From positions 1-30,855 of the forward strand of contig CAZQFV010000035.1 of assembly GCA_964592645.1 (NCBI GenBank): 30,855 nucleotides of DNA. The letters run 5' to 3'. Shown here in pieces: positions 24,699-30,855 of the stretch. The notes under the pieces are model-generated. The model was not told the origin of the DNA. It saw nothing but the letters and a program-made list of their open reading frames with translations, and ran no database searches. Within the stretch, counting starts at the first letter, position 1, and every line of letters begins with the position of its first letter. The stretch is from CAZQFV01 sp964592645 (GTDB taxonomy: Bacteria > Chloroflexota > Chloroflexia > DTKN01). A program made the translations under genes and the position numbers.

Positions 24699-25943
24699 GT
24701 GGTGAACGGCGTCCTGTTCAATATGTCGGCCAGCTTCATCTCCCTGAGCCTGGTCATGCCCGGGCTGATCAGTGAGTGGGGAGGAAGCAACTTGCTGGTC
24801 GGGACCCTCGCCGCGCTCGACCAGGGCGGTTGGCTGCTACCGCAGCTCCTGGTAGGCGCCGGGGTGCAGCACCGGCGGCAGAAGCTCCCGGTCTACCGGG
24901 CCTCGGCCATCCTGCGGGGGGCGCTGTTTGTGGGCATGGTGGCGCTGGTGGCCCTGTCCGGGCACCTGTCCTATCCCCTGGCCCTGGCCGGCCTGGTCGT
25001 GCTGTACGGGCTCTACTCCCTGGCGGCCGGGTGGGCGGCCGTCCCCTTCCAGGAGGTCGTGGCCAAGGCCATCCCCCCCACCCGGCGGGGGCGCTTCTTC
25101 AGCCTGCGCCAACTGGGCGGCGGCATCGGCACCATCCTCCTGGTCAGCCCGGTCGTCGGCGTGCTGCTGACCGCCGACGGCCCCCTGCCCTTTCCCCTGA
25201 ACTATGCCCTGCTCTTTGGCCTGGCCTGCGCCGGCGCCATCGGCGGCCTGCTCTGCTTCTGCCTGGTGCGCGAGCCGCCGTCCGCCGCCACCCGGCCGGC
25301 CGGCACACTGCGCGACCAGCTACGCCTGCTGCCCACCCTGTGGCGTGGCCAGGCGCACCTGCCCCGCTTCGTCGCCTACCGCGTGCTCTCCCGCCTGGCG
25401 GCGATCGCCGCCCCCTTCTACATCCTCTACGCCCACGACGCCCTGGGCGTCTCCAAGTCCATGGTCGGGGACTATACGGCGATCATCAGCGCCGGGCTGC
25501 TCCTCTCCAACCTGCTCTGGGGCCGCTTCAGCGACCGCCGCGGCAACCGCTTGCTGCTGCGCTTGGGCGCGGCCATGGCCGCCGCCGCGCCGCTGGTGGC
25601 GTTGGGGCTGCCGGCCCTGGGCCTGCCCGGGCCCGTCGGCGCCTATGCCTTTGCCGCGGTCTTTGTCCTGGCCGGCCTGGGCGACGCCTGCATGGGCATC
25701 GGCGTGAGCAGCTATATGCTGGAGCTGCTGCCCGAACGGGACCGGCCGGCCGGCCTGGGGCTCATCAACACCATCACGGGCGGGGCCAGCCTGCTGACCA
25801 TCGCCGGGGGCACCCTCGCCGACCTGCTGGGCTACCCGGCGCTCTTCCTCCTGGCCGCCGCCCTCTCCCTGGGCAGCCTGGCCGTCTCCTGGTTCCTGGT
25901 GGAGCCGCGGGGCAAGGAGCCGGGGACCGAGGGCGAGAGGTAA
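24699..25943 (+). CDS. MFS transporter
   Basis: Major facilitator superfamily carrier, 414 residues from the first conventional start (GTG), with about 11-12 membrane helices in two halves. The loop PPTRRGRFFSLRQLGGG between helices 4 and 5 and GRFSDRRGNRLLL between helices 8 and 9 are typical. The substrate is unknown. The start is uncertain: no ribosome site precedes the GTG. The same frame stays open upstream and encodes residues that look like the rest of the family N-terminus (DFARNFTLG). An ATT at 24630 lies 10 nt after GGAG at the end of the PEP carboxykinase gene. The last codons and the stop lie in heptamer-phased repeat DNA. Confidence 0.85.
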   Translation: MVNGVLFNMSASFISLSLVMPGLISEWGGSNLLVGTLAALDQGGWLLPQLLVGAGVQHRRQKLPVYRASAILRGALFVGMVALVALSGHLSYPLALAGLVVLYGLYSLAAGWAAVPFQEVVAKAIPPTRRGRFFSLRQLGGGIGTILLVSPVVGVLLTADGPLPFPLNYALLFGLACAGAIGGLLCFCLVREPPSAATRPAGTLRDQLRLLPTLWRGQAHLPRFVAYRVLSRLAAIAAPFYILYAHDALGVSKSMVGDYTAIISAGLLLSNLLWGRFSDRRGNRLLLRLGAAMAAAAPLVALGLPALGLPGPVGAYAFAAVFVLAGLGDACMGIGVSSYMLELLPERDRPAGLGLINTITGGASLLTIAGGTLADLLGYPALFLLAAALSLGSLAVSWFLVEPRGKEPGTEGER

Positions 25944-25966
25944 GGGGCCGGAGGCAAGGGGCAGGA
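25911..25966. repeat. Heptamer-phased repeat spanning the MFS stop codon
   Basis: Eight consecutive 7-nt units around the consensus GGCNAGG. The unit GGCAAGG occurs at 25911 and again at 25953, exactly six units apart, with GGTAAGG at 25939 containing the TAA stop. It encodes the charged MFS C-terminus. Confidence 0.75.
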
Positions 25967-26003
25967 GAGAGATTGACATCCTACCCCCCCCGCACCCGCG
26001 TGC

Positions 26004-26031
26004 TTGACCGGCCCCAGCAGCCTGGTATAAT
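26004..26031 (+). promoter_or_regulatory. Promoter of the metallophosphoesterase gene
   Basis: TTGACC (26004-26009), 16-nt spacer, perfect TATAAT (26026-26031). The predicted start is near 26038, about 17 nt before the ATG. Confidence 0.82.
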
Positions 26032-26054
26032 GGGGAAAAAGGAGCAAGCTCCCG

Positions 26055-27236
26055 ATGCCGCCTATCGTGTCCCTCGCCGCCCCCTGCCTACGGTCCGCCG
26101 TCCCCGGCATCGCCCCGTACCTGCGCCTGGTGCTCCCGGCGCTGCTGCTGGTGGCCGTGGGCGTGGCCACCCTCCTGGCCTGGCGCCGCCGGCCGGCCAC
26201 TCTCCGGCCCCGGCTGTGGGCCCTGGCGGCAAGCGCGGCCTTCCTCCTGCTCGACTGGGGCCTGGCCACCGCCCTGGCGCCCCTGGGCCTCTCCTTCGGC
26301 CCCGTGGAGCCGATCCTGTTCTACCTGTGGGGACTGCGCGCCCTCTTCGCCCTGCCCTTCCTGGTCCCGCCCCTGAAACGCCGGAAACGGCCGGCCCGGG
26401 CCGCCGGCCTGCCCGTCTGCTGGACACTAAACCTGGTCCTGCTGGCCGGCGCGGTCGACGCCTTTTACATCGAACCCTTTGCCCTGGGCGTGACCCGCGT
26501 GGAGATCGAGGTCCCCGGCCTGTCCCGGCCGCTGCGCATCGTGCAGCTCAGCGACCTGCACATCGAGCGCCGCACCCCGCGCGAGCGCGCCCTGGTGCCC
26601 CTGGTGGAGTCGCTGCAGCCCGACCTGATCGTCCACACCGGCGACTATCTCAACCTGGCCAACCTCGACGATCCCCTCGCTCTCGACGAGGCCCGCGCCG
26701 TGCTCGCCCGGTTCCACGCCCCCCTGGGCGTCTATGCCATCGCCGGGACGGTGGACGCCGACTCGATGGACGAACTCTTCCGCGGCACCGGCACCACCGT
26801 GCTCGACGACGCCATCGCCACGGTCGTTTGCGACGGCCGGACGATCTCCATAATCGGCGTCCACGGCGCCTGGGACCGGACGTTCTCCGAACACCGCGCG
26901 GCCCTGCTCCGCCTGACGCCGCAGGTCCCGGCAGAGCACTTTTCCATCCTGCTCTACCACACGCCGGACCTGATCGCCGAGGCCGCGGCGCAGGGCATCG
27001 ACCTCTACCTGGCCGGCCACACCCACGGCGGCCAGGTGCGCCTGCCCTTCTACGGAGCACTCGTCACCGCGTCGGCCTACGGCAAGCAGTACGAGATGGG
27101 CCGCTACCAGGTGGGGGGGACGACCCTCTTTGTCAGCCGGGGGCTGGGGATGGAAGGGTTCTGGATCACCCCGCGGGTGCGCTTCCTCTGCCCGCCGGAG
27201 GTGGTGCTGATCGAGCTGGTGCCCCCATCGGAGTAG
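26055..27236 (+). CDS. Membrane-anchored metallophosphoesterase (YkuE-like)
   Basis: Calcineurin-like phosphoesterase of the YkuE-type group, 393 residues: four N-terminal membrane segments (about 22-140), then the catalytic domain facing one side of the membrane. Metal-binding motifs: LSDLHIE (Asp167, His169), HTGDY (Asp197), LLYHTPDL (His302) and GHTHGGQ (His322, His324) are intact. The usual GNH(D/E) motif reads GTVD (231-234), so the metal-binding Asn and the transition-state His are replaced. Activity may therefore be altered or absent. GGAG lies 10 nt before the ATG. Family members act on phospholipid or nucleotide phosphoesters; the substrate here is not predictable. It has its own promoter at 26004-26031. 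Confidence 0.9.
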   Translation: MPPIVSLAAPCLRSAVPGIAPYLRLVLPALLLVAVGVATLLAWRRRPATLRPRLWALAASAAFLLLDWGLATALAPLGLSFGPVEPILFYLWGLRALFALPFLVPPLKRRKRPARAAGLPVCWTLNLVLLAGAVDAFYIEPFALGVTRVEIEVPGLSRPLRIVQLSDLHIERRTPRERALVPLVESLQPDLIVHTGDYLNLANLDDPLALDEARAVLARFHAPLGVYAIAGTVDADSMDELFRGTGTTVLDDAIATVVCDGRTISIIGVHGAWDRTFSEHRAALLRLTPQVPAEHFSILLYHTPDLIAEAAAQGIDLYLAGHTHGGQVRLPFYGALVTASAYGKQYEMGRYQVGGTTLFVSRGLGMEGFWITPRVRFLCPPEVVLIELVPPSE

Positions 27237-27245
27237 CTGCCAGGG

Positions 27246-27321
27246 GGAAGGAAAGACCAAGGACGAAAGACCCCGGATTTCCCCAAGCTCGGCGCCTTCC
27301 GTCCTTGGTCCTTGCTTCTTG
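27246..27321. repeat. Inverted heptamer repeat between convergent genes
   Basis: The left arm has 7-nt units with the pattern AAGACCA/AGGACGA (27246-27273). The right arm has GTCCTTG twice (27301, 27308) then CTTCTTG (27315). GACCAAGGAC (27255-27264) is the exact reverse complement of GTCCTTGGTC (27301-27310), so a 10-bp hairpin can form in either transcript. It occupies nearly all of the 91-nt gap and may serve as a two-way transcription stop, although no T-run follows. Confidence 0.65.
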
Positions 27322-27327
27322 GGCTCT

Positions 27328-29991
27328 CTACGGACACTCGCTGCACGGCGGCTGGCCGGCCGTGTTGGCGGTGCGCGTGTCCGTGGAGAGCCCACGGACG
27401 GCGACCAGGATCACGTCCTGGTCCAGACTATAGACGCGCGGCGGGGAAGCCTCGGCCGAGTTCCAGCAGGTTCCGCCGGCCCCGTAGTAGCCCCAGTGGG
27501 CGTCGGAGCTGACCCACACCAGCGCCCAGATATCGCCGCCGATCTGCACCGTCACCACGGCGTCGCCCACCGGCTGCAGGGCGCTGTCCTGCACGCGGGC
27601 CAGCACGCGGATGGGCCTATCGGCGCCGGCCTCTTTGCAAGGGTAGTCGGGGGCAAAGTAGACGACGATCGGCGGCTGCGTGATGGACACGGCGACGGTG
27701 GAGGAGAACTCGTCCGTCCCGCACTCCCCCGTGGCCCACAGGGTCACGGTGTAGGTCCCCGCTCCTGCATAGGTGTGCTCGGGATTGGGCAGCGTCGAGG
27801 TGATGCCGTCCCCCAAGTCCCAGAGGTAGGAATCGGCCCCCGTGGAGGTGTTGGTAAAGGCCACGGTCAGCAGGTCGGCCGAGTAGGTGAAGCCGGCCAC
27901 GGGCGGCGCCAGGACCACGAACGGCGCCGCCGCCGCGCTGCATCCGGCCGCGTTGCAGGCCTCCAACGTCACGGTGAACGAGCCCGTCTCCGTGTAGGTG
28001 TGCAGGGGGTGGGTCTCGGTGCTGGTGGCGCCGTCGCCCAGGGTCCACAGGTACGAATCGGCTCCCGTGGAGGTGTTGGTGAAGACGGCCTCCGCGCCCA
28101 GGCAGACCGGGGAGTTGCTGGTGAAAGAGGCCCGGGGCAGCGGCGAGACGTACAGCGTGGAGGAGAACTCGTCTGTGCCGCACTCGCCGGTGGCCCACAG
28201 GGTCACGGTATAGGTGCCCGTGGTGGCGTAGGTGTGCACCGGGCTCTCCAACGTCGAGGTGATGCCGTCCCCCAAGTTCCACAGGTAGGAGGCGGCGCCC
28301 TGCGAGCCGTTGCTGAAGGTCACCGTGAGCAGGTCCGTGGTGAAGGTGAAATAGGCCTGCGGCAGCGGCAGCACGGCGACGGTAGCGGTGACGGCGTCGC
28401 AGCCGACGATGTTGCAAAGCTGCATGGACACGGTATAGGCGCCCGGCCCGGCGTAGAGGTGGGTGGGGCTCTTCAGCGCGCTCATGTGGCCGTCGCCAAA
28501 GGTCCAGAGGAAGGTGGTGGCCTCCGGGTAGCCCAGGTAGCTGGTGTTGGTAAAGGCCACGGCGGTGCCGTCGCAGACCGGGGCGGTGCTGGTAAAGGAA
28601 GCAACCGGCGGGAAGGTCGGCACCGGGGTGGGGGAAGGGGTCGGCGAGGGCGCCTGGGTCACGGGCAGGTTGCGGGCGAGTATGGGCAGGTAGCCCTGGG
28701 GGGTCAGGATGGGGGTCGGGGTATTGGTCGGCGACTGGGTGGGCGTGGGCGTCGGGCCGGAGAGCACGGTAGCCTTGCTGTAGTAGATGTCCCACTGGCC
28801 GGGCGCATAGTCCTGCCAGAGGATGTGGGCCTCGCCCCAGGCGCCGGCGTCCACACGGGGCCAGAACGAGGACGAGCCGTTGCGGGAGACGTTCTCGTCG
28901 CCGATCCAGGTGGTCCCGCAGTCGGTGGAGTAGGAGAAATAGACCTCGGGCTTGGAAGGGTTGTCGCGGTAGTCGGTCCAGACGCTGTAGAGCAAGCAGC
29001 CGTCCGCCCCCAGGCCGGGGTAGAGGGCCTTGGGGGAGTTGGAGGCAAATTGCAGCGACAGCCAGTTGGTGCCGTCGTAGCGTCGGAAGAGGATATCGAA
29101 GCTGTCGGAGCCGCCGTACTCGTCGGACCAGGCGACAAAGACGTTGCCGACGCCGTCGGCGGCCACCTGGGGGTAGTAGGACTGGCTGCCGGTGCCGGAG
29201 ATATTGAGCGGAGTGGACCAGGTGCCACCGTCGTACCGGCAATAGAGGATGTCGAACTGGCTGCCGATCCGGGTGCGCCAGACGGCGTGGATCGAGTCGT
29301 TCTTGCCGACGGCCAGCTCGACATTGATATCGTCGCTGGTGCTGTTCGAAAGCAAGGTGAGGGGGCCAAAGTCGCCGCCGGCCGGCTTGGAGCGCACGTA
29401 CACGTCGGAGTCGGTGTCGGAGATGGTCGTCTGCCAGGCCACCCAGACGCGGTCCTGGCTGTCGACGACGATGGAAGGGTAGAAGGAGCTCCGGCGGTTG
29501 GAGCCGAGCGGCTCGGTCAGGTTGATCGGCGCCGACCAGATCCCCCCCACTCTCTGGGCGTAGTAGGTATCATAGCGTGGCGTCGGGATCGACCTGGACA
29601 TGACCGTCCAGGCGACATGCGCGTTGCCCTGCGAGTCGACGGCGATGGAGGGGTTGGCGTAGGCCGTGCTGTTGTGGGGGCCGGTCCACTCCCAGAGCGG
29701 CCAGATGGTGCCCTGGCCGCGGCTGTAGGCCGCGCCGTAGGCGCCGTCGGTGCCCTCCATCCAGGCGGCGTGCAGGTAGTTGTCGCTCGTCCAGAACACG
29801 CGGGGGTGCTGCGAGTTCTCGTACTGGGGCGCGGCAGAGTTGGAGATGTTGTAAGGCGAAGTGAACGACGATTCCGGGTGGGAGGTTCGCGCCTGGGACG
29901 GCCGGGCGGCGCCCTGGACCTGCAGATAGACCGCCAGCAGCCCCAGCAGCAGCACCAGGGAGCCCACAACGAGGATCTTTTTGCTGCGCAT
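27328..29991 (-). CDS. Secreted beta-propeller and PKD-domain protein
   Basis: Large exported protein, 887 residues, no named homologue recognised. Layout: a signal peptide or membrane anchor at 1-28 (Lys-rich start, long Leu/Val core); a BNR/sialidase-like propeller at about 40-420 with six or so repeats ending in motifs such as AHVAWT, VWVAWQ, VFVAWSDE and AHILWQDY; a Thr-Pro linker containing GYLPILARN (about 425-490); four PKD domains at about 460-770, each with the (F/L)GDG signature; and a C-terminal Cys-containing domain (about 770-887). PKD domains 1 to 4 alternate in type, and 2 and 4 are near copies (GECGTDEFSST in both). AGGAGG lies 7-8 nt before the ATG. A cell-surface binding or scaffold role is likely; no catalytic residues could be identified. 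Confidence 0.88.
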   Translation of the reverse strand: MRSKKILVVGSLVLLLGLLAVYLQVQGAARPSQARTSHPESSFTSPYNISNSAAPQYENSQHPRVFWTSDNYLHAAWMEGTDGAYGAAYSRGQGTIWPLWEWTGPHNSTAYANPSIAVDSQGNAHVAWTVMSRSIPTPRYDTYYAQRVGGIWSAPINLTEPLGSNRRSSFYPSIVVDSQDRVWVAWQTTISDTDSDVYVRSKPAGGDFGPLTLLSNSTSDDINVELAVGKNDSIHAVWRTRIGSQFDILYCRYDGGTWSTPLNISGTGSQSYYPQVAADGVGNVFVAWSDEYGGSDSFDILFRRYDGTNWLSLQFASNSPKALYPGLGADGCLLYSVWTDYRDNPSKPEVYFSYSTDCGTTWIGDENVSRNGSSSFWPRVDAGAWGEAHILWQDYAPGQWDIYYSKATVLSGPTPTPTQSPTNTPTPILTPQGYLPILARNLPVTQAPSPTPSPTPVPTFPPVASFTSTAPVCDGTAVAFTNTSYLGYPEATTFLWTFGDGHMSALKSPTHLYAGPGAYTVSMQLCNIVGCDAVTATVAVLPLPQAYFTFTTDLLTVTFSNGSQGAASYLWNLGDGITSTLESPVHTYATTGTYTVTLWATGECGTDEFSSTLYVSPLPRASFTSNSPVCLGAEAVFTNTSTGADSYLWTLGDGATSTETHPLHTYTETGSFTVTLEACNAAGCSAAAAPFVVLAPPVAGFTYSADLLTVAFTNTSTGADSYLWDLGDGITSTLPNPEHTYAGAGTYTVTLWATGECGTDEFSSTVAVSITQPPIVVYFAPDYPCKEAGADRPIRVLARVQDSALQPVGDAVVTVQIGGDIWALVWVSSDAHWGYYGAGGTCWNSAEASPPRVYSLDQDVILVAVRGLSTDTRTANTAGQPPCSECP

Positions 29992-30162
29992 CGGTTCCCT
30001 CCTCTTGCTCGTCAGCACACAAGGGCATACAGAACTGCCGATTGGGATGCAACGGTCGCCCAGCCCACCGGGTGCAGTCAGCCGATCGCTCGCCGGATCG
30101 CTCCCCCCACGCTTATGCTGCCCATGAGCCGCCGGGGCCCAACGGGCCGGGAGTGCTGTTCG
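29992..30162 (-). other. Long 5' leader of the PKD protein mRNA
   Basis: About 170 nt between the predicted transcription start and the ATG, much longer than the other leaders here. It contains possible small hairpins (minus-strand GGCCC/GGGCC and CGATC/GATCG arms) but no riboswitch class was recognised and no T-run is present. Confidence 0.4.
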
Positions 30163-30168
30163 ATGGCG

Positions 30169-30197
30169 ATTGTACACCTTGGGGTGATATTTGTCAA
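30169..30197 (-). promoter_or_regulatory. Promoter of the PKD protein gene
   Basis: Minus-strand -35 TTGACA (30192-30197, perfect), 17-nt spacer, -10 TACAAT (30169-30174). It is one of the strongest-looking promoters in the window. Confidence 0.85.
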
Positions 30198-30329
30198 CGA
30201 GGAAAAGACCTACAGACCCACGGGGGGAGCGTTGCTCCCGCCCGCCAATCCGCTTGCTCCTGCCGATGATCCGCTTCCAGCCCGCTTCCTACCCTTCGTT
30301 GGAACACGCCGCGCGGCCTTATCGGACTC

Positions 30330-30399
30330 GCCGGCGAGATTGGTAGGATGGGCCGACGAGGTTGGTAGGCTCCTTCGACGACCCTGCCAATCTCGCCGG
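30330..30399. repeat. Inverted repeat with an internal direct copy
   Basis: The arm at 30331-30347 pairs with 30383-30399 over 17 positions (16 Watson-Crick pairs and one G-T). A second copy of the left arm lies in the loop at 30352-30369 (16 of 18 identical), 22 nt downstream of the first. Confidence 0.8.
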
Positions 30400-30497
30400 A
30401 AAGGCCCAGTAGGCCGGCCGGACGACCCGATTTGCCCAGGAGGACGAGCCTCCTTGCCCTGCCGGCCAGACCTGCCAGGCTGGCCGACCAGTCCAAG

Positions 30498-30540
30498 TGA
30501 GCCGGGCGGAAAAACCGACTGAGCCGGGACGAAAAACCCC
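30498..30540. repeat. 22-nt tandem duplication
   Basis: TGAGCCGGG(C/A)(G/C)G plus an A5 run and CC, repeated at 30498-30519 and 30520-30540 with few differences. The period matches the 22-nt spacing of the direct copies at 30330 and 30352. Confidence 0.7.
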
Positions 30541-30542
30541 TG

Positions 30543-30570
30543 CCCCCTTCCCTTCCAGGGGGGAAGGGGG
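30543..30570. repeat. Perfect 10-bp hairpin
   Basis: CCCCCTTCCC (30543-30552) and GGGAAGGGGG (30561-30570) with an 8-nt loop. On the minus strand a T5 tract follows at 30531-30536, but it is about 7 nt away, so terminator function is doubtful. Confidence 0.6.
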
Positions 30571-30646
30571 GGACAGGTCAGCCCCCCCGCCCGGGACGCC
30601 GGGATCGGCCCGGCCGGCCGTTCCGTCGGGCTATAGGCTTCCAGAC

Positions 30647-30674
30647 TTGACTATTCCCCACCCCGTGGTACAAT
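30647..30674 (+). promoter_or_regulatory. Promoter of a short terminated transcript
   Basis: TTGACT (30647-30652), 16-nt spacer, TACAAT (30669-30674). The predicted start near 30681 is only 7 nt before the terminator stem. Confidence 0.7.
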
Positions 30675-30687
30675 GGGGCCGTTCGTT

Positions 30688-30725
30688 CAGGCGATGGGGC
30701 CGAGGCCGGCCGCGCCTGTTTTTTT
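30688..30725 (+). terminator. Intrinsic terminator directly after a promoter
   Basis: CAGGCG (30688-30693) pairs with CGCCTG (30713-30718), inner stem GGCC/GGCC, followed at once by T7 (30719-30725). With the promoter just upstream it would release an RNA of about 40-45 nt. Confidence 0.75.
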
Positions 30726-30773
30726 GTGGCGAACTTGTCCGTCTTTGTTCCGGGGGCGGGCTTTATTGTGAGT

Positions 30774-30802
30774 TTGACGTCTACCCGGAACGGTGTTAGA
30801 AT
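30774..30802 (+). promoter_or_regulatory. Promoter reading out of the window
   Basis: TTGACG (30774-30779), 17-nt spacer, TAGAAT (30797-30802). The predicted start is near 30809; the gene or RNA it serves lies beyond the window. Confidence 0.65.
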
Positions 30803-30855
30803 GCGGTAGGTGTGCGCTTAAACTTGGTCAAGTTGCCCATTGCGCCACCAGCCTT

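Larger units (their letters stand above)
30198..30855. other. Intergenic region without a convincing gene
   Basis: Open frames here lack ribosome sites and have Arg/Pro/Gly-rich translations typical of non-coding GC-rich DNA. The region instead holds an inverted repeat with direct copies (30330-30399), other small palindromes (30420-30480), a 22-nt tandem duplication (30498-30540), a G/C-rich hairpin (30543-30570), a promoter-terminator unit (30647-30725) and another promoter (30774-30802). Confidence 0.7.

Noticed and set aside
29992..30162. Riboswitch in the PKD leader
   Set aside because: I could not match any known class; only generic GC-rich hairpins are visible.
27319..30522. Very long plus-strand open frame opposite the PKD protein
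   Set aside because: Val/Gly/Arg-rich mirror of the PKD gene with no recognisable domain; the minus-strand gene has a signal peptide, ribosome site, promoter and known domains.
30497..30799. 100-residue open frame near the window end
   Set aside because: It crosses the hairpin, a promoter and a terminator, has no ribosome site and a Pro/Arg/Gly-rich translation.

Overview
The window is GC-rich bacterial chromosome with densely packed genes. It looks like Chloroflexota (Anaerolineae-like). The grounds are a complex I cluster without NuoE/F/G and with nuoI before nuoH, secreted or membrane proteins with Thr-Pro linkers, PKD domains and a YLPI-type motif, and 7-nt-phased degenerate repeats at gene ends. 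The taxon is an inference; no marker gene settles it.

Region 1 (22-12976, minus strand) is one long operon read nuoA-B-C-D-I-H-J, then a malic enzyme gene, then nuoK-L-M-N. All eleven membrane and quinone-module subunits of respiratory complex I are present. The NADH-oxidising module (NuoE/F/G) is not in the window. A consensus promoter (-10 13055-13060, -35 13078-13083) drives the operon. The malic enzyme sits 34 and 20 nt from its neighbours, so it should be co-expressed with the proton pump. NuoL carries a perfect-period 26-residue triplication in its C-terminal lateral region.

Region 2 (13101-19256) holds DNA-maintenance genes on the plus strand: a HerA-like hexameric ATPase and an unusually long PriA primosomal helicase. 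They converge on a MATE efflux pump on the minus strand, with 1 nt between the stop codons.

Region 3 (19261-22589) holds a tRNA-Ser pair with a consensus promoter and an intrinsic terminator. Next come a rubrerythrin and a HEAT-repeat/transmembrane/SH3 protein (minus strand operon), then Era GTPase divergent from that operon, and tRNA-Thr. Two divergent promoter pairs (nuo/herA and HEAT/era) have back-to-back -35 boxes.

Region 4 (22739-27236, plus strand) holds GTP-type PEP carboxykinase, an MFS transporter whose true start may be non-canonical, and a membrane-anchored metallophosphoesterase with a degenerate third motif. Malic enzyme and PEP carboxykinase together cover the C3/C4 carbon node.

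Region 5 (27328-30855) holds a large secreted beta-propeller/PKD protein on the minus strand with its own strong promoter. About 690 bases without any convincing gene follow upstream of that promoter. They contain inverted and 22-nt direct repeats, a short promoter-terminator unit and a second promoter firing out of the window.
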